Origin: Cycas panzhihuaensis
Lineage: Eukaryota > Cycadophyta
NCBI GenBank assembly: GCA_023213395.1
Contig: CM041465.1
Location: forward strand, 106,895,741 to 106,959,740
DNA length: 64,000 bases
Reading direction: 5' to 3'
Shown one piece after another: positions 10,905 through 22,773 of this stretch. How positions within the stretch are numbered: the first letter of the stretch is position 1; each line of letters starts with the position of its first letter. A model generated the notes under the pieces. That model searched no databases and had not been told where the DNA came from. It was given only the letters and a program-made list of their open reading frames with translations. A program made the position numbers and the translations under genes.

Positions 10905-12526
10905 AGGGAATGATAAGTGGGGGTTGCAGGTGTAGGGTGTTTATAGCCTATTGACCCTAAAAGTATAATAGATTTACCTAGTACACCAAAATAAGCATGA
11001 GAAGCTCGTTAAGATAGGATAAGTGGGTCTTAAGCGAATTTTTTAGGCAATGGGTCCCATAGATGCCTATATAGCATTATACCCTAAAATTTTAAGTTAA
11101 AACTACCCTAACGAAAAATGATCAACATGACACAATACCCTAGGTATTTTCATATTATAGACCTTTTTTTTTTAATAAAATCCTAAATCTAACTATGTCA
11201 GTTATTTTTAAATCTAGGAAGTATTTTAAAAATTAGAATTCTCAGTAGAGTAGGAAATTACTTTCTTTTAATAAATCTAATTATTGGTAGTTATTTTTTC
11301 TTTACGAACTAGAATTGTTATTGATAGATTATTACCTACATGGTTATGTTTAGCATGTGAAGTTATCAATTAAAAGTCTGTTATCCTATGTCTTTAGATC
11401 TTAAGTAAGAACTAGAATATTCTAAGCATGATGTGAGTAGTAACAAAGTATCCTACCAACTACTAGAAAAAGTGCATTTGGTCTTATAAGCATATTAATA
11501 AACTTTTTATGTAGAATATAAGAACAGGTAGCTTCATGGCACTAATCACCAACTAATACACTACAAGACTTCAGTGACCAATAAGTTGTCTATATTAAAA
11601 AGGATTCAAGATCTAAAGGGGTCCTCCTCTATGCCCAAAGGTATGTGGAGGCTCAATTCTATAGCTAAGTTTTGTCTATAGGGCTTAGTTCAGGAGCGTT
11701 ATCTCTAGTCCTTAATGTAAGGGGGAAAAAACTCATATTATGCTTAGCCAGAATGAAAGATCATTATGATTTTTATAGACCACTGGTATGGGGTCTCTAT
11801 CTAACTACTTTAAGTAGTTGCTACACAAAGTTATCTACCTAGGAATGAGGATCAAAAGGGAAAAGGATAGCTGCTAAGTGGAGTTATCTACCCTTAGACT
11901 AACAATACAAGTATTGTAATTGAAATAAAATTGAACTGAACTAAATCAAATTCAAAGAAAAGGTGTTGAGCATTACTGAGGGGAAATAAAATTTCCTTTT
12001 CTTTATGAGTCTTAAATACCACAGTTTTTATTCCTCGATATCCCTATAGAGAGAGTACTAAGAGGTGATCTTTTCTCAATCTCTACTTGTGTAAAGAAAG
12101 TACTTAATCATATTAGAGGGAAAAAATTTCCTTGATTTTTACCTATTCTATAGTTCCCATTTGTTATATAACTGAGCTATGATACTACTTAATATAGTTC
12201 TCTTAGTCTGTCTTTATATATAAATAGAAAATAAAACATAGAAAAAGAGTATAAATAAACACTAAAATAAATACCAAAAGATCATACTAAAGGGCAATAG
12301 TAATTTCACATTCACAAACTAATCTTCTTTCATATCCATAGGGCCTTAAATAGGCAAATGAGCCATTTAGAAAATGGATCTCATCGAAGAGGCATTGGGC
12401 CTTTATTTCCATTAGTAGACCCAAGTGACCTACATACACATTTTAATTATGAGCATTAACATCTGCTTCTTACTAACAAAGAGTACATTCTCAAGAGTTC
12501 TGCCAACCACTAGTGGTTATATAATA
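10905..12526 (-). mobile_element. F': remnant leader plus LTR of the F gypsy family
   Basis: Colinear similarity to 19.93-21.71 kb runs through this segment: for example GTATGTGGAGGCTC (11,640) against GATATGTAGAGGCTC (20,940), and TTATGCTTAGCCAGAATGA against CTTATGTTAGGCCAAGAATG. Its right part (about 12,280-12,526) matches the F LTR (CCTTAAATAGG, ACACATTTTAAT, GGTTATATAATA). Read on the minus strand, the LTR start abuts the copia E pol at about 12,526, so F' seems inserted into E. No coding region is left. Confidence 0.6.
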
Positions 12527-12539
12527 AGCCATAAATTTC

Positions 12540-13149
12540 AGAGATGTCTTCAACCATACCTTTGAAGAATAAATTATAGGGGCTTTTCTCTCTTAAATGG
12601 CTAAATTATAGGGGCTTTTCTCTCTAATATGGCCTAATCTTTGATGCCACAAGATAGTTTTATCAACAAGTGATGCTTGGGTCCTACCTACATTATTACT
12701 ACTTTCTATAATAGCCAAATTACAATTGCCAGTGTATATCGTGCTCACATAAAGCTTATATAGTGTTCTAAATTAGATCCTTCTTATTAACACCAATGCT
12801 CCTCAAACCATTATGTAATTATATTTATTGAAAATTACTTCTATTCCTGTATCACTTAATTAACTAACAAATAATAGACTCTTCTAAATGAGGGATATGA
12901 CGCACATCAAGAATATTATTAATCCTTCCATCCCCAAAATAAACCTTTACCCTTATACAACCTACAATTTTATATAAGTAATGATCTCTCAAGAATATTT
13001 CAATTCTATAAATACTTTGTATTTATAAAATCACTCCCTATGAAGAGTAATATGAAGCAAAGTAGTAGAGTCATTTAACTAAGACTCAATATTTGATAAC
13101 CTACCTGAGGTTATCAAATAAGTATCACCATCAACTTAATCAGGGGCTT
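12540..13149 (-). pseudogene. E copia protease and pre-integrase region, degenerate
   Basis: After the zinc knuckle, broken frames carry segments like the copia protease C-terminal half. The gag-pre-integrase motif TILWHQRLGHIREKS is at 12,660-12,610 and KGMVEDIS at about 12,550. The catalytic Asp motif could not be identified with confidence. A 32-bp tandem duplication lies inside (12,570-12,627). Confidence 0.6.
12570..12627 (-). repeat. 32-bp tandem duplication inside E pol
   Basis: TAAATTATAGGGGCTTTTC begins at 12,570 and again at 12,602. On the coding strand it repeats the REKSPYNL-encoding segment. Confidence 0.75.
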
Positions 13150-13935
13150 TTACAACCATGGAAGAAATAACTTCAAGTGACTTTTCCTTGTTAACCTTAG
13201 CTTGACATTAGCATTTTAAATGGCCACATTTCCTACATCTCCATCATACTAAGGGTCCTCTGCTTAGAGATTTAAATTTCCCTCTAGATTTTGGTTATTT
13301 ATTCTTAGGCCTCTATTGGTTGTAATCTAGCATTTAACCTCTAATCACTAATGTTTCTTTTGAATGATCCTCAAAATCTTTTTGACTTATCTCTTATGAC
13401 AATAGGGTAGCAACAACATCATCAAATCTTAGGATGTTAATAATTGTGCTGTTAATTATCATTATAAGATTATCCTAGGAATTAGGAAGAAAACATAATA
13501 GGGTAATACACTTATCTTCCTTGGGCATTATTATCCTAACTGAAATAAGTTAGCTCATCATGGTATTAAATGTGATGATATGATTTGCAATCACATCTCA
13601 ATCACTCATCTTAAGTGAATACAACTTTTTTCAAAGAAATAACTTATTAACCAAGGGCTTAGTCTAATATAGAGCCCTAATTTATTCCATAAATCTTTAG
13701 TCGTAGACTTTATGGCAATGTTTAATAATATCATGTCTAAAATATATAACCTTATTAAATTAATTACTTTTTCATTAAACTTTTTTTAGTCTTTATCAAC
13801 CATATTTTTAGGCTTTATTTATGCTACAATAATCTATGGATTCTTCTTAATGAGGATATCTTCTATATTTAGCTTTCATAACTTAAAATTCTAGTCATTA
13901 AACTTTTTAATCCCCATCTTCGTAGTGCTTGCCAT
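13150..13935 (-). pseudogene. E copia gag (UBN2 type), degenerate
   Basis: It starts MASTTKMGIKKFND. Conserved copia gag blocks follow: STTKDLWNKLGLY, then SCIHLR, SQLISVRIIMPKEDKC with shifts, LLCSLPNS..NLIM, and LRFDDVVATLL. A degenerate CCHC knuckle (WRCRKCGHLKC) lies near 13,225-13,250. At least eight stops interrupt it. Role by family: nucleocapsid packaging of element RNA. Confidence 0.75.
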
Positions 13936-14007
13936 GATCTTTGCACTTAATCTCATTAAATAAGACTCCCACTAACCAAATGGCTTCCTACAAAACTAAA
14001 ACATTTA

Positions 14008-14019
14008 GCTCTAATACCA
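14008..14019 (-). other. E primer binding site
   Basis: On the minus strand TGGTATTAGAGC, one transition from the initiator-Met site TGGTATCAGAGC. It is two bases from the LTR end at 14,022 and 73 bases upstream of gag. Confidence 0.75.
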
Positions 14020-14021
14020 AA

Positions 14022-14570
14022 TGAAGAGAAAATGCAATTGGGAAATTAATGTATTAATAGAACTCTAAACCATACAAAGAATAAATAACATAAATAAACT
14101 AAGTACAGAACAAAGAACACTAAGAGATTCTAGTCTAAGTGTAGAGCTTTTATTAATCTAAGAAATAGTTGAAGAATTACAAGAGATAAAACTCCCAACT
14201 CTCTTCTCATTAACTTATTAAAGACTCATCTAGCCTTCTTATATGTGCTATTACATACGAATATATAAATATAAATTTATAAGATATCGCCTTTTGATTT
14301 TACAATACAATGGGTATAAATCATGAGCCAGAAAAGACCCCCATAAGGCACCTAAAATTTTTTCTCTAGGGCTCTCACCTCTGAACCCCTACTTGGGGGG
14401 CTATTGGCATCCCAAACCCCCTAGTCAAGGACCCTGCAATAAGCCCTTGGACCCCACAAAGGGATTTGGGTATAACACCTATATCTATATAACATTTGTA
14501 AAGTGTTCAACATATCCAATAGTAAGAACCCATAAATAAAAGAGCTAGTCAACCTGTAATAATTATCTCT
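14022..14570 (-). repeat. E 5' LTR
   Basis: It begins (plus strand) TGAAGAGAAAATG right after the PBS. It contains a C-rich segment at about 14,344-14,460 that stands out from the AT-rich surroundings. The distal end is approximate; the mate LTR is not in the window. Confidence 0.55.
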
Positions 14571-14659
14571 TATTTAAAAATTATATTTGTATCCAACCCA
14601 CCACCTCCTTCATCCCTCACATCTTATCTAAATACCATTTTAGTCTTATAACTAGCTAT

Positions 14660-15270
14660 TTTATATTTTATAAGACATACTTCCATATTTGTGCAAACTT
14701 CTTTTGGTTTCTTATGAAGTCCAACATCCTTATCTTTATGTTTGAGTATGTCACTTATTAAAAAAATAAGGTGGACACTAAAGCTCTGTTAGGTCTTATC
14801 TAGCCTTTATACATTCTCTAGGAAAATTAGTAAGACATAGTCATGGAAGTATTCATAGGTCTATTAATCTCTATTAGATTTGACCTAATCTCAATCATCA
14901 TCGATAAGCTAATTAAGTATACCCATTTCATTCTAATGCACACTTCATGTAAGGCATCTTAGCTTATAGATCTATACATCTAATCCATATTTCACTTACA
15001 TGGGTTTCCCTCTTTTATTATTTATGATCGAGATTCTAAATTCACTAGATCTTTTTGGTAAGAACTCTTTGGAGTATCAGGAGTCTTATTTAATATGAGT
15101 AAGGCCCACTATTTATAAAATGATCACCAATCAAAAGTATTAAATAAAATATTAGAAACTTATCTGCAATGTTTTGCTTCTAATCATCAAGCTAAGTGGA
15201 CTTAAGTGGATATCATTGATGAATATAGGTAAAACTCATCACATCATTTGACCATAGATATATTCCTATT
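14660..15270 (+). pseudogene. I: gypsy integrase, N-terminal and core part (split by element F)
   Basis: Plus-strand fragments give a zinc-binding-like segment (about 14,665-14,760), then the core: DIVMEVFIGL, FDLISIIIDKLIKYTHFI (14,890), FIIYDRDSKFT (15,025) and HHLTIDIF (15,245). The D of IDKLTK and the D of YDRDS fit two of the D,D-E acidic residues by position. The sequence breaks at 15,270 exactly at the LTR of F and resumes at 21,715 with MALYGYPLVSHNTLA. Stops and frameshifts are frequent. Confidence 0.8.
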
Positions 15271-15665
15271 TGGAATGGTTCTAAGCAATAATTTATGTAA
15301 ATATTTAGCAAGAGAGAGTACAAGAGAGATACAAATATACAACAAAAGACTCGATTTATTGCTTAAGAACTAATGATTATAGGAATGAATACTTATAAGT
15401 ATATTCAAAGGAAAATCAAGGTCATAATAAGGTATGATATCATAATAATATTTAGACATAACTTTACCTTTATAAACATCTAGCCTTAAATAGGAAAACG
15501 TAGTTTCTCCCCATGGAATCTTATTGGTAGGGCCATCAACCTTTAATTCTATTGATCTACCTATGTGACCCATACACACATTTTAATAGTTAACATTAAC
15601 CTTCATCTATCTTGGTCATATGTATAGATATCCATGTTTTTCTAACTATAAGCAATTATATAATA
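15271..15665 (-). repeat. F 3' LTR
   Basis: It aligns with 21,332-21,714 over its length, for example TTTATTGCTTAAG, AGCCTTAAATAGGAAAA/AGCCTTAAGTAGGAAAA and ACACATTTTAATA. It is preceded on the coding strand by a purine-rich tract (minus GGGATAGGACT, 15,666-15,676). LTR ends are TG/TA rather than perfect TG/CA. Confidence 0.85.
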
Positions 15666-15839
15666 AGTCCTATCCCTTGAGATATTGAGTCTCTAAAGTA
15701 TTAAAGATGTGGATAATGTTTGACAAATTTAGTTAATTCCTACATTGACTCTTCTCGTTCATAGATAGCCCATTACATCAGATACTCAAAGATAATCTTA
15801 TTTTAGAGATGGTATTGCCAACTATTTAATATGTATTCT

Positions 15840-17100
15840 AGAGGAACTATGAGGAGTTATTCATCATTAAGAATTGAGAGAGTAGTTTAAGGGATAATGA
15901 TCTTTTTGAAGTACTTTTAAGATAGGAAACATGGAAGACATTATGGATTTTGGTATCACAGAGAAGTTCGTGGGAATAGGGAACTTCACCAAAGTATTGA
16001 ATAACCTTATAAGGACCATAATATTGAGAACTAAGCTTATGGTTTTTATTATTATAGAGGGATTTTTGCTTATAAGCCTGAGGGCAAACAAAGACTAAGT
16101 CACTCATAGAAAGTAATTGATCAGAATGGTGGTAATCAACTAACTACTTCATGTGATTTCAAGCAAAGGCTAGGTTTTATTTAAGAGTGTGGAGGACTTG
16201 ATCCATGTTTTATAATTTTTGTTGAACCATGGTAGTTCAAAGGTTAGTGGCCAATGTATAGGGAGATGGTGATAGGTATCTATAGAGGACCATAAAGCAG
16301 GGAATACCAATAGTGGAGTGGTGGGATGAATTATACCAATATTCCACTAAAGCTAACCAAGAGGTCCATTTATTTGTATGTTCTAGGGCAAAGCATAGTA
16401 AGTATATTTCTAAGGTTTTATTAAGAACTTTGGAGTAATTGTTTGTTTATTAACAATATGAGGAATGCATATTAAAGGAAGTTCCTAATGTATAGAAGAT
16501 TCGTTACCAAAATAAATTAGTGAATTGAGGGTCTCCATCAAATACTATTATAGATAGAAATCCATGAAGGTATAAGATAGATTAGTTGTACAAGTTAGCT
16601 AGGTAGGGAGCTTTCCAGGTTGTATGCACTAGTAGGAAATATGCATATTTAGTTAATCGATCAATGATTACATAAATAGAATTAAACCCAACAAATGATA
16701 AAATGCCAATAATGAAGTCTAGGGTTATGTCCTACCATTTTCCTTAAGGAATATGAAGTTGCTAGAGAAGTTCTAGTTGGGCCTTGGTGCCCACCTTGTT
16801 ACATTGGTAAGTATCACATTCTGATATAGAGGTGAGGAGAGATGACATTATATACACCTAATAAAAATATGATTGAATACAACAATAGGTTTTGTCAAAC
16901 CTCAAATGACCTCATAAGGGGCTAGCATGATATTTTGATAAGATATAAGGGGTGAAGGAGGATGTTGGATAAATATAGATACAATTTTGTTAGAGGAGAT
17001 GGTTATTATGTAGGTTCTAATCCTAACGGGCTTTGACTTTATTTGTCCAAAGGGAATAATTAGGTTGGGCTTGGTTATCATATGCCAATTCTTGTAACCA
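15840..17100 (-). pseudogene. F integrase, degenerate
   Basis: The best-preserved part is the C-terminal domain at 16,107-15,847: SDLVFVCPQAYKQKSL, then NHKLSSQYYGPYKVIQ and KIHNVFHVSYLK. This is the GPY/F-type module typical of gypsy integrases. Core fragments extend rightward to about 17,000 in several frames. No chromodomain is recognisable after it. Confidence 0.75.
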
Positions 17101-17599
17101 TGAGGGTGGGAGTATGGAGATGGCCTGGATTATGGATTTAGGTAGTAAGCGAGAGAGGGCATCTATAAAAATATTATCCTTTCCTTTTTTATAAGAAATT
17201 ATGAAATTAAATACTTGTAAGTAATCAACACACTTTGCTTGTTCTTCTAATGGAATAGGTTGGTCTAAGAGATGATAGAGGCTAAGATGGTCTATTAGAA
17301 TGGTAAATTTAGACCCAAGTAGATATTGATGACAGTTGTATATAGTGTGTAAAATAGACTTAATTTCTTTTTAATAGGTTAATATCTAACACGCATGATC
17401 TTTGAATTTTTGGCTTTTAAACATAATTAGATAGGAGTCCTACATGAGGATAACTCATAATTTAACTCCTGAAGTATCACATTCAAGTTGAAATATTTAA
17501 GAAAAGTTGGGAGTAGCAAGGACTAGAGTGGCCAATATAAGCATCTTTAGATGATTAAAGGCATCATTAGTACTTAGTAACCATTGAAAGGTGTCTTTA

Positions 17600-18330
17600 C
17601 AAAGCATATTAGTTAAGGGGGTTGTGATGGAAGTATAGTTTTTGACTAATTGGTGATAGAATCACATTAGCCTAAGAAAAATGCATAATTATATGAGATT
17701 TTTTGAGGTGGGATAAATTTTGATGACTAAAACTTTATCAAGATTGATGTGGATACCCTCTAAGAAAATGATATAGCCCAAGCATTATAGTTTAGTTTTC
17801 CCAAATTCACACTTAGATATTTTAGCATAAAATTGATTTTTAGTGAGCATCTAAAGAGTAATTTCTAAATGTTAGAGATGTAAAAACATATTAGGGTTAT
17901 ACATGAATATATCATTAAAGAAGATAATAATAAATTTTAAAAGGTATCAAGTAAATGTCTTATTCATTAAGGCTTGAAATATAGTTGAAGCATTACATAG
18001 GATAAATAGTGACCTAGAACTCAAAATGGCCATGATATATTTAGAAGGTTGTCTTATGTTTATCCTTAGGATCAATGAGAATTTGATAATATCTTGATTA
18101 TAGATATAATTTTGAGAAATTATTAGCCCTGTTAATTTCATCCAACATATCATCAATTAGTGGGGTTGAAATTTTATTTTTTATAGTAAGCTTATTAAGT
18201 TCATGATAATCAATACAAAGTTAAAAAGAGCCATCTATTTTCTATATGAGGATAATGGGGGTTAAGTAAAGGCTCTTTCTAGGTTGTATTACCCCATATG
18301 CATAAGTTCATTGGTAATATGTTTGATTTT
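17600..18330 (-). pseudogene. F reverse transcriptase, active site mutated
   Basis: At 18,156-17,947 the text reads CWMKLTGLIISQNYIY (compare LDELTGAKYFSKLDL), ending STIFQALMNKTFT. The catalytic box follows at 17,899-17,922 as FFNDIFMY where gypsy RTs have FFDDILVY: the first Asp of the pair has become Asn. Frameshifts separate the blocks. RNase H should follow at about 17,600-17,100. Confidence 0.75.
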
Positions 18331-18999
18331 ATTTTTTTGAAAATATAAATTTCAATGAGGGTGTAAGTTAATAGGGTTGTGCAGGTTTCGGAGTTCAATG
18401 ATATGATGAAATTTATTATCTAGGAGGCATTGCTATAAAGAGGGAAAAAAACTGTGTAATATTTAGTGAGGATGTTTTGGTTATCTAAGTGAGTATTTAT
18501 TTGGTACAAAATGTTATTGAGACATACTATATATCTTGGACTATTGTTTAATTGCTTGCTTATTTATTTAGGCAAAATGAGCTCGTTATGAGGGTAATTG
18601 GAGACCATGTAGTTTGTGAGTTTTGCCAAATTGGTCTTTAAATAAAAAGAAAGGGTTATTGGGGTAATTGTTAGTGATATAAGTGCCCAAGTTTTGAAGC
18701 CATTAGACTCCAAGGATAGTATCAAATTCTCTTATGGATAGAGTATAGAAGTCCATAAATAAATGGTATGTACCAATGTGGATGTATAAGTTTTTTATAG
18801 TACCAACATAATGGAGTGTGTGATAGCCAAGCAAGGAATAGATGAAACTAGTTTTTAGTACTATGTATAAATTAAGTTATTTAGGTAATGAGATATCGAT
18901 GAAGTTTAACAATACATCACTATTGATCAAAATGGTGATAGGGGTCTTCCTTAAAGTGCCTTTACCTTAGAGTGCTTCCAAGCAAGAGGTAGAGGTAAT

Positions 19000-19800
19000 A
19001 ATAGATAAGGATACTTTAGGTTTAGGGTGGGGGGGAGCTTCCAAAGGTTATTCTTCTTCAAGTTCATTGTAGGAGTTAGAATCTTCCTCAAAAGACATTA
19101 TAGGTCAATGTTGCACACCATGTGTTCTACTTTACAAATTCTATCATGACCTAGAGTATATTTCTTTGCATAAAGGTTGGTTAACTCTATTTTAAATAGC
19201 CTAAAACTCATTAGTATAAACTTCCATAGATGTTTCCTACTTTAGCCAAGTGGATTGATTAAAGAAGGATTGATTCTAAGTCTCCTCATATTGTTCAAAG
19301 AAACTCTTATAAAATTGATCCCATATATGATTGATTGGGTATTCACATTTCCACCACTAGAACCAATGATATGCCTTACCCTACATAAGGATGAATGCAA
19401 ACATTAATTGCTCAACTTAAGACATAGGATTGAGAGAAAAGTAAGAATCTAACTTGTAATTCTAACTATGGGTGGATTCTTTATTAAGGACTATATCAAA
19501 GATCAGTATGTTAAAATTGTGGTTAAATGATTATTAGCAGGTGGTGGGGGAGGAGGAATCTATTAACAAGGCAAAGGAGTATCACCATGTGAATTGGTAG
19601 TGGAGTTAGATGTGAAAGTAAAGTTGGACATTTGAGCATTCAAATTTGCTATTTCCTTCATCATCCTTGTAAAGTCTATTTAGGTGACAAAGTTTGCCAT
19701 ATCCATTATTATCTTAACCATGCCGCCTTTCTAGGTATCTTGTATACTAATGAGTTGGGTTTCCAATGTTAACATATGATCTACCTAAATGGGAGCTACC
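19000..19800 (-). pseudogene. F gag, degenerate
   Basis: The start is at about 19,800 (MVAPI, stop, VDHMLTLETQLIS). Then come a short helical N-terminus (MMKEIANLNAQMSN), a Ser/Thr stretch and a proline run near 19,550. Capsid-like blocks follow down to about 19,200. Weak similarity, assigned mainly by position between leader and protease/RT. Confidence 0.5.
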
Positions 19801-19929
19801 ATAGGGATAAATACATATTATTAAAGGAGAAAGGATTTTGATAAAGGATTAGAAAGACATAAGAAGATAAATGAATTGATGACAAGATAGAAAGAATGGG
19901 CCCTAAAGAATCAAGAAGCAATGTAGAGG

Positions 19930-21331
19930 GGAAGGGAGTGAGGTGGGGTGTATATAACTTGTTGGCCCAAAAATGTGTAGTAAATTTAATAAGTATAATA
20001 GAATAAACACAAAAAGCTCATCAAAATAAGGTAGGTGAGTTCTAAATGGAGAATTTGGGATGTGGGATCCATGGGGTACCTATATACTCTTAACCCAAAA
20101 AATTGATTAAAATTGACCTAGTGTAAAATGATCAGCATGACACATTAATCAAAATAAGATGGATAAATAGCTAAGGTTAATTTAGAATTATGGATATTTA
20201 TTTCTTTTTATTTTCAGAATTTTTACACTAAGTCTAATGGTGTAGGTTTTGTCTAAAACAAAGAAATATTTCTAAATGTGACCCTACAAAGGCTCTTTAT
20301 GTATTTTTTTCCCTTTCTTTTAGACAATGGACTTTGAACTAAATATTTAGATAGGTAGAAGACCAGAAGGTTTTGTTAAGAGAAGCCTATAAATTCTATA
20401 AATTCTTTGGTGTTATGACTTATGTTGTATTATAAGCAAATACCTTAGTGCTTAGTGTTCTACTATAAGTTAGTATTAAGCTATTAAGTTATTATGTTGT
20501 TAATGTAGTCTTACGTTGTTATATTACTAATGGTAGAGAATTTATTGAGGTAGATTTATATTTTCCTAGTAATTTTAGTGATATAGTCATATCATAGAAG
20601 TATAGCAATTTTGGTAATACAACAGTATTGAGGAAGCATAATAGTCTCAACAATTGTATGCACTTGGCATTCTACTAAACTTTAGCATAGGTTTACCTAG
20701 TATATGGGCCCTTTGATAAACATCTTTATTAGTGCTAATACTCAACCTAATATCTCAAGGTATTAACTATAAAAGAATATTTATTTCTATAGTCAGAAGA
20801 GTAGTGCAAAGGTGTTTGAAAATGGTAACTTTTTGATGTTAACCGCTAACTAGTGCACTATAGATAATACGCAGTTGATAATTTACCTATTGCTAGGTAA
20901 GGAAGGGGAACCTAAAAGGTTTCTATGATATACTTAAAGATATGTAGAGGCTCATTTTTATAAGTAGGTACTATTCAAGGCCTATGTAAGCAGTGTAATC
21001 TACTTTGCTTCATAAATGGGTGTATACCTACTTATGTTAGGCCAAGAATGATAGTTCCCTATGATGTTTATAAACCCCAAGACATTGTCTTTACCTAACC
21101 TCTAAGGAAAAGGAAGGAAGGGTTTGTTACTCACTTACAACTAATTTATAGGACTTACAAAATTATTATAGAATATAATTACAAAACAAAAAGCATAAAT
21201 AAATAGAGGGTCTGAAAGATTTCACCATGGGAGAAAAAGTTTTCACTTTTATGCTATACTTATTAATTTGCTTCTTCTTGACCATGCCTTGTTGCTTCAA
21301 ATAGATCCATAAACATAACGTTGGCACCACT
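19930..21331 (-). other. F long leader (about 1.4 kb), shared with F'
   Basis: Between the 5' LTR and gag lies about 1.4 kb without coding content; about 10,905-12,280 in F' is its diverged copy in the same order. Next to the LTR the minus strand reads GTGGTGCCAACGTT, where a PBS beginning TGG is expected. An alternative is that this is an independent repeat present at both places; the shared position next to an F-type LTR favours a leader. Confidence 0.5.
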
Positions 21332-21714
21332 TGCAATGGTTACAACCAATAATTTGTACTAATATTTAATAAGAGAGAGAAAAATATGAAGCAAAAGTCT
21401 CAATTTATTGCTTAAGCACAAATGATTACAAGAATGAACATTTACAAGTATACCAAAAGGAAAACTAAAGTTATATAAATGTATAATATTAAAATAATCT
21501 TAAGGCATAACATTTCCTTTATAAACATATAGCCTTAAGTAGGAAAAAGTGGCCACTTCTCATGGAATTCTATTTATAGGGCAATTAACCTTTAATTCTA
21601 TTGGTGGACCTATATTACCCATGCACACATTTTAATAATTGATATTAACCTTCACCTATCTTGGTCATATATATAAATATCTATGTTTTTCTAGTTATAA
21701 ATGGTTATATAACA
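21332..21714 (-). repeat. F 5' LTR
   Basis: Begins (plus) TGCAATGG and ends ATAACA. Length 383 bases against 395 for the 3' LTR. It is followed by TTATT, the right half of the target duplication. Confidence 0.85.
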
Positions 21715-22350
21715 TTATTCATGGCTCTTTATGGGTACCCTCTAGTGTCCCACAACACTCTAGCCATTAATCTTAGAATTGCTTTTATCTAGTAAAAACT
21801 CTAAGAGATGGACTAAATCCTATACAATCTTAAACAAAACTTAATGAATGCCCAGAATTGTATAAAGCAACTTGCTGTCTACCCATGTTCTGATCGCTAT
21901 TTCTCCATTGATGACTTAGCATTCTTGTATCTCCAATGATATAAATATCAATCTCTCAAATGCCACAAAGGCCACAAGCTAAGCCTATGTTATTATGTTC
22001 CATGTGAATTTCTATAAAAGGATTGGTTAAGTTGTCTATGCACTTGAACACTCATTAAACATAAAGATCCATAATGTATTCCATGCCTCTTGCCTTAGAA
22101 AAAGCCTTGGAAAGAATATTACCCCCTAAACCACCCTTCCCATCCTCAATGATAAGCAACTACTCATAGTTCCCCCTGACTGTATCATTGCCAACCATCA
22201 ATACCATCTTTGAAACCAAACCATCTATAAGAAGTTTGTGTAATGGGTTGAATGTGATCTAGAGGAAGCAACATGAGAGTCTAATGATTTTGTTAAGTAG
22301 TACCCTCATCTTATAAGCTTCAAGGACTCAACATCTAAGAGGGGGCGACC
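21715..22350 (+). pseudogene. I: gypsy integrase C-terminal part and PPT
   Basis: This continues the integrase interrupted at 15,270: MALYGYPLVSHNTLA, NLMNAQN, SDRYFSIDDLAFL, SLKCHKGHKL and the GPY-like YYVPCEF at about 22,000. LPILND-like and chromodomain-like remnants run to about 22,280. It closes with a polypurine tract AAGAGGGGGCGACC ending at 22,350. All in broken frames. Confidence 0.75.
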
Positions 22351-22773
22351 TATTATATAATCACCTACCACTAGCGAAATTGGGTTGTTAATTCATGTGA
22401 CCAAGGTGCATGATGATTAGAGCTTCCTATAAACTTATGTACACGGGCTACTTATGTCCTCCAATAGGAATAAGGGTCGTTCTTCCTACCTATATAATTC
22501 TATGAGAAAGGGCCATTCTTGCCTATTTAAAGCCCAATATTTATATAGTAAGGTTATATTTAGAGTTTATTTGTAATGCTGTACTATTATATGAATTGGT
22601 GATCTTTTGGTATCCTTTTAAGTGTCCCTTTTGATAATTTTTGGTGAACAAATCAATAATAGAAATCTATTGGTTGCATATTTCATATCTTTCTTATTCT
22701 CTTTGTATCAAATTAGTGTAAATTACCCATGGAACCCTTCCAGATATGTGGTTTATCCTATATAATAACTGTG
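22351..22773 (+). repeat. I 3' LTR, followed by a PBS-like site
   Basis: It starts TATTATATAA directly after the polypurine tract. It shares with the F LTR the block around TCCTCCAATAGGAATAAGG and a downstream AT-rich TATA area (GCCTATTTAAAGCC at 22,521). It ends near 22,773, where TGGTATCAAAAC (22,774-22,785) looks like an initiator-Met PBS. A 3' LTR should not be followed by a PBS unless another element shares this LTR. Confidence 0.65.

Larger units (their letters stand above)
7440..10905 (+). mobile_element. G2: second copy of the G gypsy family, plus strand, gag-protease only
   Basis: It is colinear with G1 but inverted. It holds the proline-rich N-terminus (7,540-8,280), Retrotrans_gag (8,340-8,640), a gag C-terminal stretch (8,740-8,970), a KKWCSIHGEYF tail (9,170), protease (9,950-10,320), and about 550 bases beyond the protease that G1 does not show in this window. 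RT, RNase H and integrase are absent: at about 10,905 the sequence becomes F'. It is more damaged than G1 (many stops, a local 32-bp duplication at 8,705). Confidence 0.8.
12527..14570 (-). mobile_element. E: Ty1/copia element, 5' part (LTR, PBS, gag, protease)
   Basis: On the minus strand: LTR beginning at 14,022, PBS at 14,008-14,019 (TGGTATTAGAGC), gag from 13,935, zinc knuckle near 13,220, protease region, then the pre-integrase segment WHQRLGHIREKS (12,620) and KGMVEDIS (12,550). It stops where F' begins; integrase, RT and the 3' LTR are not seen. The right end of the LTR, near 14,570, is approximate. Confidence 0.75.
15271..21714 (-). mobile_element. F: near-complete Ty3/gypsy element inserted in integrase of I
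   Basis: Two diverged LTRs (15,271-15,665 and 21,332-21,714) bound the element. The left flank CTATT (15,266-15,270) and right flank TTATT (21,715-21,719) form a 4-of-5 target duplication. Rejoining the flanks restores the integrase reading of I. Inside, on the minus strand, lie a long leader, gag (19,800-19,000), protease and RT (about 19,000-17,600) and integrase (about 17,100-15,850). All coding parts are degenerate. Its LTR resembles the 3' LTR of I (shared TATTATATAA start and a CCTCCAATAG-type block), so it is a family member inserted into an older one. Confidence 0.85.
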
